Below are positions 25,854 to 35,700 of a stretch of DNA of 64,000 bases, piece after piece. Position numbers and translations under genes: made by a program. The stretch's first letter is position 1, and every line of letters starts with the position of its first letter. A model generated the notes under the pieces. That model did no database searches. It saw only the letters and a list, made by a program, of their open reading frames with translations, and had not been told where the DNA came from. Source of the DNA: Yamagishiella unicocca. Lineage: Eukaryota > Chlorophyta > Chlorophyceae > Chlamydomonadales > Volvocaceae. Location of the stretch: NCBI GenBank assembly GCA_003116995.1, contig BDSL01000062.1:310001-374000 (forward strand), written 5' to 3'.

Positions 25854-26424
25854 TCCCCCCCCTCCCGGAACAGAATCCAGGTAACAAACTACGGCGTGGT
25901 CAAGAGCGCGGAACAGGCTAGCTAATGCTTATATCAATAGCTTTTATTCAGCGCAAAGCCGGCATAGTCTGGGAAAAGGTAGCTGTGATTGCCGGACAAA
26001 GGTCACACAATTACGCAATGTCACATGAACGAGAGAAGGAGGTATCGTGCCTGTGAAATGGTAAAGACAACAATTATATAACACAATAAGACGTTTTGTG
26101 GAATGCTAGGTGCGCACTTGCCTCCGAGATCGTTCTGAATTCAGAAGGGCGCACATGATACCTCGGTCCGCCCTTTCTGGGTGCCCAGAGCCCCCAACGA
26201 ATAGTCTAGATGGATCCAGAACATATAGATGATAGGAATGCCTCACCGAGAATGCTGGACGAGGCTAGAGGTCGGAATGTCGTCGCCGGACAACTCACGA
26301 ACTAGTTCGGTGGCTTGCGAAGAATAAACCACGTAAACTAAAGCATTAGCTAGCCTGTTCCGCGCTCTTGACCACGCCGTAGTTTGTTACCAGGATTCTG
26401 TTCTGGGGCCCGGGAGGGGGGGGG
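25854..26424. mobile_element. 571-bp non-autonomous DNA transposon (MITE)
   Basis: The outer ends are terminal inverted repeats of about 77-85 bp. The inner 51 bp (25880-25930 against 26341-26391) are perfect complements, including GGTAACAAACTACGGCGTGG. The outer parts read TCCCCCCCCTCCCGG and CCGGGAGGGGGGGG, differing by a few bases. A 5-bp direct repeat TCGAG flanks the element (25849-25853 and 26425-26429), as expected for a target-site duplication. The centre holds no reading frame for a transposase, so it is non-autonomous. The superfamily cannot be named from this evidence. Confidence 0.85.
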
Positions 26425-27037
26425 TCGAGTATACGGAATTATGCTGGCCTGGGCTGAATCGCTCATCTCCGTCTTACTTGTTACTACAGTCACTTCCCGT
26501 CGCATGCCATGTCGCCAGACCACACCCGATATTACTTTTATAATTTTGGGAGGTAGAAAGGCTACGTATACCGGTGGTTTGCCCGATGTTACAGTCTGAG
26601 GATTGTACGGTCCAGAGGAGCCACGAGGCGCATGAACCGCGGAAAGGCCGGCCTAGGCCAAACGAAATTGTAAAACGTGGTGAATTATAGCCTTATTACC
26701 GGTACACAAAGCTTCCCAGTTTGCCCGACCTGCGCAACCTTATCGCATGTACGACGACGCGCGTCAAAGCTCGCTCGCTGGTCCTCAGCGCCCATGACTT
26801 CGGCCATTTCTGAGCTAGGGTAAAACTAAGCGCCCAGAGCCCTTCTTGTTCAGCGCTTTTCAATAAGACCTGCTTCTCGTCTTCAACGGCACTCCTACTA
26901 ATGCAAACCCTGCCAGCCCCGTCTCTATCACCCGGGCGACTTAGTGTCCCAGACACATACTCTAAAATGCATAAGTGATGCATGAGGCTTCGGAGGGATG
27001 TACCCTTTCAGCTGCTTCTCCAGTGGAGCGTCACAGT
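26425..27037. other. Intergenic DNA
   Basis: No gene, known repeat or regulatory element was recognised. Confidence 0.4.
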
Positions 27038-27356
27038 AGAATGCGAGTATTACAAGGGAGCCAGAACGGCCCAAGCGCGGAAGCGCAACCAGGCGGGCCC
27101 GATGGGCCAGACCACGACACAGGTCACTGGGCAAAAGAGCCCGCCCTCACCGGCCGGGAAGGGGCAAAAGCCGAAGGCAGCCAAACACGAGGACACGGAG
27201 AAGGCAGCACGCACAACTCAAAGCACGGGGAGGAGAACAAGCGCGTCCAGAAGACACGATCCACCTGCACCAAGCCAGCAGCGAGACGCGAGGAACGCGT
27301 CCCGGCAAAACGGGGGCCCCAAGCCCCAGATCCCAAAAGCACCCACAAAAGACAGC
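27038..27356 (-). mobile_element. 5'-truncated LINE 3' UTR copy
   Basis: Almost identical to 12030-12345 (3' UTR and tail of the 12-kb LINE), differing at only a few bases. Similarity stops sharply at about 27356, where a 20-bp sequence (core GGATGGCGCATTATCA) repeated twice begins. Only one tail unit is present here, against two at 12 kb. Confidence 0.75.
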
Positions 27357-27719
27357 AGGATGGCGCATTATCACAGTAGGATGGCGCATTATCATGGCCA
27401 CTGTACGACAGGCGATGACGTGAGAGCTTTACTTCTCCACTCGTAGTCATTTTTTTACATATGCGCGCTTTGTTATTGCATATTGGCCCTCTACTTCATC
27501 AATGGTACCAGTAACATGTAACAGGGAATGCCAACGGCAATGTATCGCGTAGCGCTAGTTTATACAGGCTCACGCAATAAGGATTCCGGCCATTCCTAAG
27601 TCGTGCATAGTTCTGACGAGGCTTGGCGTTTGTAGGAAAGTTGGCGGAGCTAGAGTGAAAGAGCCCGTTCGAGTACTGAGTTAAGGGGTAGATGAGTGTG
27701 ATGAATCTGAGGGCGCATG
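27357..27719. other. Intergenic DNA
   Basis: Starts with two copies of GATGGCGCATTATCA; otherwise nothing recognisable. Confidence 0.35.
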
Positions 27720-28805
27720 TCACGACGCACAGCGTGCTGTGCAGGACGGGTGAGCCAACTGAAGACTGTCGGCAGCCAATGGCAGATGTGCTCCAGGTAG
27801 GGATGGCGGTTGGCCACGTTCGGGAGCACACCTAGGCTCGCTGCCTGGAATGCCCAGGCAGCGGAGTTTGTCGAGGATTCGTCCTCAAAGGCCGCCTGAG
27901 CTGCCGGACGCGGCAACGACGCGCGTCCGTCGCCGCTTGGGAGAAGGACAAAAGGGTTGTCGGAGACGGCTGAGCTATCTACACACTGCCACATGCAAGT
28001 TGTGCGATGCTGCTGTAACAATGGGCAGAGGTACGCTTACTCTTACAGCTATGTGTCAGTACAAGGCTGTGTTTTTCCAGGTCTTCCAGACTATGTTTGT
28101 TGTGTGCAACAAACTCCGCTGCCTGGGCATTCCAGGCAGCGAGCCTAGGTGCGCTCCCGAACGTGGCCAACGGCCTGTCACGACACACAGCGTGCTGTGC
28201 AGGGTGGGTGAGCCCACTGAAGACTAGTACACACACTGAGTACGATGAGTGCATGCGGCACTGTGTCACGAGGTGACACAGTACGTGATTGACACAGAGC
28301 AGGCACGTCCAATAGCAGCGGCGGCTCGACACAACTCGGTCGGCAGTACGACAGGGTCGTCCTGTACGACAGCCACGGTTGTAAGCCGCTCGGCGCTGCT
28401 ATACCAGCCGGGGAAGACGATTCCCACCATCTCGAGCATTACCTTTTCAGTGCGATCAGCTGGCCGCTAGTCATGCATCCTGACGTCCAGCGGAGTTTGT
28501 CGAGGATTTCGCCGCTCCAGAGGCCGCCTGGCTGCCGGACGCGGCACCGACGCGCGTGCGTTGGCTCCTGGAGAGAAGACGAAAAGATGGCCGGACACGG
28601 CCGAGCTATCAACACACTGCGACGTGCAAGTTGTGCGATGCTGTTGAGATGTTGGCGGAGGTACGCGTAGTCTTACAGCGATGTGTCAGTACAGGGCTGT
28701 TTCTTCCAGACTGTGTAAGTTTGTTGCGACAAACTCCGCTGCCTGGGCATTCCAGGCAGCGGGCCTAGGTGCGCTCCCGAACGTGGCCAACTGCCATCCC
28801 TACCT
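27720..28805. repeat. Hairpin-bearing dispersed repeat, three copies
   Basis: A unit of about 300 bp is present in + orientation at about 27865-28170 and 28490-28800. A partial inverted copy lies at about 27720-27880. Each copy contains a 23-nt hairpin with 9-bp arms GCTGCCTGG and CCAGGCAGC (27840-27862, 28118-28140, 28738-28760). Between the copies is another strong hairpin, CTGTGTCACGAGGTGACACAG-like, near 28261-28283. No protein is encoded. It may be a fold-back or non-autonomous transposable element. Confidence 0.7.
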
Positions 28806-29010
28806 GGAGCACATCTGCCATTGGCTGCCGACACATTCATACGTGTCCGTTGGCTTCGCATCCAACTGCAACGACAGCACTAATATAACTACCGTAATTA
28901 CCGGCAATCAAAGCCATGTAACCACATCTACTAAACGACTCTAACCGCAGGGCGCAATACATGCCGTTAGAGTACGGCAACCAACGCACTCTGCACGCGC
29001 TGTGATGGCA
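28806..29010. repeat. Direct repeat, left copy (~205 bp)
   Basis: Matches 29436-29641 with a handful of differences (shared GGCTTCGCATCCAACTGCAA and TACCGTAATTACCGGCAATC). The two copies bracket the LINE fragment at 29.02-29.41 kb. Confidence 0.85.
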
Positions 29011-29023
29011 CTATTGTTGTTGT

Positions 29024-29413
29024 TGTAACGGTTACAGTGGGTTCCAGACCAAGAGGTAGAACCATCGGGCGCATCGCCTGACACTGAACAAGACGGAGGA
29101 AACAAAAACCGACATGCACCGAAACAAAGGCAAACCACCAGAACACCAAACTGACAGGCCGTAGGCATACAGAGCAGCAGCCAGCACCCCAGGGGGAATT
29201 TGCACTAGAGGCTCCCCTATCAGGAACTGGCCACCAACCAACCTAACAGCCCAGCATCCGACAAACCAGTGAAGCGCCGCAACGATACAAACATCGGAAC
29301 CAGTCACCTCTCATCCCATAAGGCACGGACCCCTAGTAGGGCTCAACACGCCTATATAGCCAGGAAGTATGAAGCACGGGAAACCCCGCTCCCCACGACA
29401 ACCCGAGCCGATC
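29024..29413 (-). mobile_element. LINE 3' fragment
   Basis: About 390 bp nearly identical to the 3' portion of the 21.4-23.2 kb LINE, same orientation, starting at TGTAACGGTTACAGTGGGTT. It ends abruptly at about 29413. It is a 5'-truncated copy lying between two direct repeats. Confidence 0.75.
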
Positions 29414-29435
29414 GCTGTGTCGTGACACGCCATCC

Positions 29436-29641
29436 CTGGAGCACATCTGCCATTGGCTGCCGACACATTCACACGTGTCCGTTGGCTTCGCATCCAACTG
29501 CAACGACAGCACTAATATAACTACCGTAATTACCGGCAATCAAAGCCATGTAACCACGTCTACCAAACAACGCTAACCGCGGGGCGCAACACATGCCCTT
29601 AAGAGTACGGCAACTGCAGCACTCCGCACGCGCTGCGATGG
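29436..29641. repeat. Direct repeat, right copy (~205 bp)
   Basis: Partner of 28806-29010. A GTCGTGACA-type sequence lies just outside each copy. Confidence 0.85.
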
Positions 29642-29957
29642 TTACTCGCTGTGTCGTGACATGCGGTATGAGGGGTGCGTGTCGCTTACGTTACGTAGGT
29701 GTACAGGTACAGGCTGCACGGTGTTTTATGTGTAGCTTGTCCGTTGGCTTTGTAAAGGAAGGAAGCAGGCAGGGATGCGATGGGATGTTTTTGTGGGCTT
29801 GGCGGTAGGGCCGGGTGGCTTGCTTCCGAGGGGCTATGTGCGCGTGTAGCCCCGATCCTTTCGATTCGAGCCCCGACAGTAGGGATCCGAAGCTGCGCTT
29901 CGCGGTGGCAAATGCCCTCCTGGCACGGGCCATTTTGTATGGTGCGTCAAGTAGCCA

Positions 29958-30420
29958 CCCGGGCCCACCCAGGAGGGCCACCTGGGCCCACCCAGGAGGG
30001 CCACCTGGGCCCACCCAGGAGGGCCACCTGGGCCCACCCAGGAGGGCCACCCGGGCCCACCCAGGAGGGCCACCCGGGCCCACCCAGGAGGGCCACCCGG
30101 GCCCACCCAGGAGGGCCACCCGGGCCCACCCAGGAGGGCCACCCGGGCCCACCCAGGAGGGCCACCCGGGCCCACCCAGGAGGGCCACCCGGGCCCACCC
30201 AGGAGGGCCACCCGGGCCCACCCAGGAGGGCCACCCGGGCCCACCCAGGAGGGCCACCCGGGCCCACCCAGGAGGGCCACCTGGGCCCACCCAGGAGGGC
30301 CACCTGGGCCCACCCAGGAGGGCCACCCGGGCCCACCCAGGAGGGCCACCCGGGCCCACCCAGGAGGGCCACCCGGGCCCACCCAGGGGGGCCACCCGGG
30401 CCCACCCAGGAGGGCCAACC
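29958..30420. repeat. 23-bp minisatellite, about 20 units
   Basis: Tandem copies of a 23-bp unit with core GGGCCCACCCAGGAGGGCC. The period is not a multiple of three and the unit has no stop in any frame, so several long overlapping open frames arise on both strands. They are artefacts. Confidence 0.95.
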
Positions 30421-30867
30421 GGGAAGAAACAAGACCCACGGGGGGCAGGGGAAAAGTGCAGACCGGTGGCACCTCCTGCAATACGGAGACACATACGAGG
30501 CCGACAGCAAAGCTATGCGATGTAGTCTGTGACGATGGAAGGACGGCACATTTGCGACTCTACGTTTGGGGGTGCCGACTTTGCAATGAGGTTGTCGACA
30601 TCCGCCGTGTTGCGGACGGCACACGCTGGCCGGCCGGGCCGGCCGAACGAGGGCAGAACCCCCCTGAACCCCTAACAAGTAGTACCACCATCTGCGAGCA
30701 ACACTTCAGCTTCATGTCTGATGATGGAAGCGGGCGGGGTATCCGGTGAACTGGGTCGTGACAGCAATCGCGACGTAATCAGTCAAGTAGTTTCGGAGCG
30801 TCTAGAGGAGGTACATCCTGGTGTCGCCGAGGGAAGCGCAGTCACACATGTTCTTCTTCCTGCGTCT

Positions 30868-30930
30868 CTTTCAGTGTGCCAGGTGATGCGCCCGATGGCT
30901 CTACCTTCTGGTCTGGGGCCCACCGCGGGC
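30868..30930 (+). repeat. LINE 3' tail fragment
   Basis: Contains GATGCGCCCGATGGCTCTAC and TCTGGTCTGGGGCCCACC, a diverged copy of the 3' end of the 21-kb LINE. Confidence 0.6.
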
Positions 30931-31500
30931 GCAGCGGGGGGTGCAGCCGGGGGTGCAGCCGGGGGTGCAGCCACGAGGACCAGCCTGACAACTCCCGGCC
31001 CGCGGTCTGTATACGGTGCCAGGCGTCCAGCTCCCACTGCTGTCGGTGAAGCCCCATCCAGGGCTAGGGGCAAGCCCGTTGAGGCACGCGGAGAAGGGGC
31101 TAAGGTCGGGACGGGAGGGCAGAGCTGGGCCAGTACTATGGGTACTGCAATGAGGCAGGTATGCGTAGCTCTCAAATTGCACAAAGACGTGCCCGGTGCC
31201 AGCTCCGCGGTTTGCCAAAGGTGCTCAACTCGTGCTTGCAAGCGTGAACCTGGTGGGCGAGAGAACGGCTGTCTGTAGTAGCACCGTCGCTGGCATCGGA
31301 ACCGAGTGCCTGGCGACTGGCGACTGGACCGAACGCCGCGTCAGCGAGGGTGACGACTCGTCGGTTCCTGCTTAGTCCTCTCACGAAGTGTTCTAGTAGC
31401 GTGCGTGCTCGTCAGCCAGCAAGCGTCAGCCACCAACGCTACTACAACACGGAGCGGGGATGCCATGCCCCACAGTAGTCTTCGGCTGTCACGGACACTA

Positions 31501-31567
31501 GGTTCTACCTCTTGGTCTAGAACCCACTGTAACCGTTACAGTGGATTCCAGACCAAGAGGTAGAACC
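31501..31567. repeat. 67-bp near-perfect palindrome of LINE tails
   Basis: Two LINE 3' tails lie head to head: GGTTCTACCTCTTGGTCT on the left and its complement AGACCAAGAGGTAGAACC on the right. They share the central TGTAACCGTTACA. One or two mismatched pairs only. Confidence 0.85.
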
Positions 31568-31607
31568 ATCGGGCACTAGGTGTAACACTGGTTGTTGTTG
31601 TTGTTGC

Positions 31608-31665
31608 ACTTGTTACAGTGGGCTCCATACCTTAAAAGGTAGAGCCATCGGGCGCATCGGTGCGG
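31608..31665 (-). repeat. LINE 3' tail fragment
   Basis: Minus-strand tail copy with TTGTTACAGTGGGCTCCA and AGAGCCATCGGGCGCATC, close to the palindrome. Confidence 0.55.
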
Positions 31666-32758
31666 GGAGCACAGTGCTGGCAGATAGTGCGGCACGAGGC
31701 GGCAGCAGGGGACCACGATACGCCCAGTCGCCACTGCCCAACGTGCAGGGGCCTTGTGGTAATTCGTCCACCTAACAAACAGTGGAAGAGATCAAGAAAC
31801 CGCGGCGCGTTGTCAACCGGTGTTAATAACTGATTAGTCGTTGACCCGGTCAACCAATGCCACGGCAAACCGCATGTTTCCTATCAAGCCGGACAAAGCT
31901 GCAAAATTATCCGCGCGTAGGCTAGTTTGGCCCACTTGGCGGAAGGGATCAAAGTCAGGCCAGCAAACCAATGCAGGTTGATTAAACCCCACGCCAACAG
32001 GCGCCAACACAGGCAGTGAGCCCGTTGACCACCACTTGTTTACTGTCTGCCCGCACTGCGTTGGGTCAACCTGGTCAGCCACCGGGAGAGCATATCAAGA
32101 CACTAGTAAATGATCACTGTTACAGAACGTGCTTATGCAACACGCGTCAACAAGCGCAGTGGCCAAAAGGGTCGCGACCCACGGGCCGCTTGGTCCTTTC
32201 CTGCCGACTAGTAGGTTTACACGCATTTAACCTCCTCACAAGGCCTGCAGGCCTGCCGAATGTGTTGACAAGTGCTACCCTGCCATTATACGTCTGCTGC
32301 CGGCGCAGTCATGTGCCGCGATTCCACAAGTTCTGGAACTAAGGCAGCGGAACATCAGGTCATTAGTGGTTGACAGCCCTAGACGCAAAGAACTCTGTGC
32401 CGCTGGAATCCGTCTGGGCTTTTTGGCTCCCTTGTGCCGACATCGCTGGTATCGTGAATGGAGTTAGCAGTCACAACTGTGTGGCTAGCATAAAGCCACT
32501 GTGACATCGCGCAATAATAAAGAAAGAAGGAACTATGTCATCGAGCAATTAGGTGACAACCCAGCGCGTACCCGTACAGTAGCGCAGACATCATTGAGCC
32601 TCGTCCTCCCAACATTTTCTGAAATATTTACTGTGCATGCTTACTGTAGCGAACGGTTCCATTATGACGGGTTGAAGACCCACAAAACATCGTCAAGTCG
32701 TTGTGCTCCCTTCTTACTGGCTAAAACCTTTGGTTTCTATTGGCTGTAATTAATAGCC

Positions 32759-35700
32759 ATGTCGGACAAACCGCAAGGATTCTATTTCGCTAAGGTTGCG
32801 CAGCCTTCGTGGTCACACTCAGAGTCCATGTCCGCAACATCTGAGCCTCTTATTGAAGGCATAGTATACAAGCTTACCAAAATCCCGGGCATTGTTGTAC
32901 AACGTGGCGTGGCTCTATTTAAGGACAGGTGCGTTCCATTGTTCCCAGGGAGGTTGGTCTTGCATGATCAGATGGTTCATCGTTAAGTGTCCTGCTCAGG
33001 TGCACCACCTACCACGACCCTTCGAAGAAGACGGATGCGACAACGTGGGTGCTGGACCGCAGTTGCGTGCTAGTGCCAGCGGTGTCGTCGGAGCTGGCTC
33101 CGAAGAAGCGTGGGATTCGTCCTAAGGGGACGTGGGCGATTACGGCCGCCGTTCAGGGCGTAGAGACCTTCCTGGAATTGGTGAGGCCAGTATACTGGGT
33201 TATGGGGTTAGGGTGGGCATGGCAAAGGCCGCCAGAGTTTGGCACGAGCGTGCCTCGTAACGTGGCAAGTGCTGTCAGCTCGTTGGTGCTGCAAGGCAGA
33301 AGTGTTCTTGAGTGCGGGCTCAAAGTGGCCAGGGCGTGCATCGTCTCATGGCTTCAGCAACAACGCCATTCTCCTGCAAGCCTTCACCCCCCTCCCCCGC
33401 CATCCTTCACCTACTGCCTGGGCCGGCTGGTGCGACACCTGCGGCTGCCGCGGTGCTGCCGAGCACCCGTGGGCCCTGCCACTTGGGTTTATATCCATTG
33501 GGCACGGACCGACACATGTCAATCGCGCACTGTAGTATCTGCCCAACACAGGCACTCTACTGATATGAAACGTGTCAGTCCATACCGGGACTGTAGGACC
33601 CGCCCGTAGATTGCCCCCTCGACGCTGCTGACGTGGGACGCTGTGTTGGCCTACAGTACGAGTTCAAGGTCGACTGGCCCCCCAGCTGGGCCGCAGCGGG
33701 GTACACCGACCTGGTGCTCGGCTTCACGGACCTGGGCGAGGCGGTGCGGTGGCATGACACCTTCTCATCCATCCTGGCGGAGCTGGCGGCAGCCAAGGGG
33801 TGAGTCAGCGGGGTTTGGAGGGCGGTTGGGGGAGGGTCAAAGCATATACCCGGGTTGCGTGTTCCGGCACAGTGGGAGACAAGTAAAGCCGCAGGAGGGC
33901 TGCGTGAGTCGCGGGGCTTCCGCCCCTGTCGCTGCTGTGCACGTTGTGGCTGCCCACGAAAGGCACGTGAGCTGGATCCGCCGTACATCCTGTACTGCTT
34001 GCAGCGCCAGGATGAGCCGTGGTGGGGTGACGGGTTGGGGGTTCACGTGGATCCGCCGTACATCCTGTACTGCTTGCAGCGCCAGGATGAGCCGTGGTGG
34101 GGTGACGGGTTTGGGGTGCTGGGCGGGTGGGGCGGCACCCTGCGCCTGACTGCTGACTGGTGTGGCGTCAATGCAGCAAACACGGCTGGCCTGAACCGTC
34201 GTTCGTTGTGCAGTCGAGCGTCGCGTCACATGCGTAGCGTGCGCGGGAAGGCCCTCACGCACAAAGAGCCTCACGCACAAAGAGCCTCACGCACAAAGAG
34301 CCTCACGCACAAAGAGCCTCACGCGCAGAGAGCCTCACCCACAAGCAGAAATGGACAGCTGGTGGCCTTGACTGAGCGCCACAACCTCCTGGGAGTGACT
34401 GCTGCAAACCATCGACGAAAGCATGCTAAGGCAGCAGCTGCGCAAGGACCGGGTTGGGAGGTCCGTAAGGGAAACCGGCGCCTGCCGCTGGCTTTGTTCC
34501 CACTGCCGCTGGCTTTGTTCCCACTGCCGCTGGCTTTGTTCCCACTGCCGCTGGCTTTGTTCCCACTGCCGCTGGCTTTGTTCCCACTGCCGCTGGCTTT
34601 GTTCCCACTGCCGCTGGCTTTGTTCCCACTGCCGCTGGCTTTGTTCCCACTGCCGCTGGCTTTGTTCCCACTGCCGCTGGCTTTGTTCCCACTGCCGCTG
34701 GAACCAAACCTGTCTCCGGATGTCAACCAGGGCTTTGGTCCATCAGCGGGGCACCACCGTGGGAAGCCCCTGCCCGGCCCCAACAGCGGGCAGGGAACAT
34801 GGCTCCTCCGCTGGGTGTTGAATGCTGAGGATGGAGGCAGCGCCCGGGGTCCTGCTCCTCCCTCAGCCTCCCCCACACGGACCTGCGCCTCCCCCACACG
34901 GACATGCGCCTCCCCCACACGTCCTGTGACCACCGACCCCGCAGGCAGACCCGAGCCAACAGCACCAAGGCCCTACCCGACCTGAACACGACTTCCGCGC
35001 CGGTGGAGGCGAGCAGGCCGAACCCCGCAGCACAAGCCGGTGCCCCACAGGTGGGTGCTTCCGACGGTGTTGGCGTGCGGATGTGCTTCCGAGGGGCGAG
35101 GGGGTGGCGGGAGAAGCACCCGGGTCCCCAACCACCCTCCGGACCCCCAACCAACCCCCCGGTCTCCAACTACCCTCCGGGTCCCCAACCGCCCCCCGGG
35201 TCCCCAACCACCCTCCGGACCCCCAACCAACCCCCCGGTCTCCAACTACGCTCCGGGTCCCCAACCGCCCCCCGGGTCCCCAACCACCCTCCGGACCCCC
35301 AACCACCCCCCCGGTCCCCAACCACCCTCCGGACCCCCAACCAACCCCCCGGTCTCCAACTACCCTCCGGGTCCCCAACCGCCCCCCGGGTCCCCAACCG
35401 CCCCCCGGCCGGGCCCCTGACCACCCAGCCAGAGCGCCACCGGGCTGCTCTTGGGGTAGCTCATCCTTCACACAAACCCTATTGCTGGCCACTTGACGTC
35501 TCGCCCTATGGCCCCCTGCCCCTGTAATGTAGCTGAACCCCACGCGTTCGGGCCCTATGGCGTCGTCTGACGTTCCAGCGCAGCCGACAGGTGAGTCCGG
35601 GTGGCAAGGCGCAGTGTGAGCGGGGCGAGGTGCAGCGCAGGAGGCTGCGGGTGTCGAGGCTGCAGTGCGAGGGGGGGGGGTGCAGGTCGTGTCGTGGATG

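Larger units (their letters stand above)
30421..32758. other. Intergenic DNA upstream of EDR2-like copy A
   Basis: No gene is supported. It holds LINE 3' tails (30868-30930, 31501-31567, 31608-31665) and a three-fold GGGGGTGCAGCC repeat at 30930-30975. From about 31.7 kb the DNA is moderately AT-rich and without repeats. The promoter and 5' UTR of copy A should lie just before 32759, but no motif stands out. Confidence 0.4.

Noticed and set aside
29780..30532. Several 200-260-codon overlapping frames on both strands (GPTQEGH- and WARVALLGGPGW-type repeats)
   Set aside because: They are translations of a 23-bp tandem repeat whose unit has no stop; all frames stay open and no domain or splice logic exists.
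34426..34707. Frames encoding 7-residue repeats (KPAAVGT, HCRWLCS)
   Set aside because: A 21-bp minisatellite in an intron; period divisible by three makes regular pseudo-proteins.
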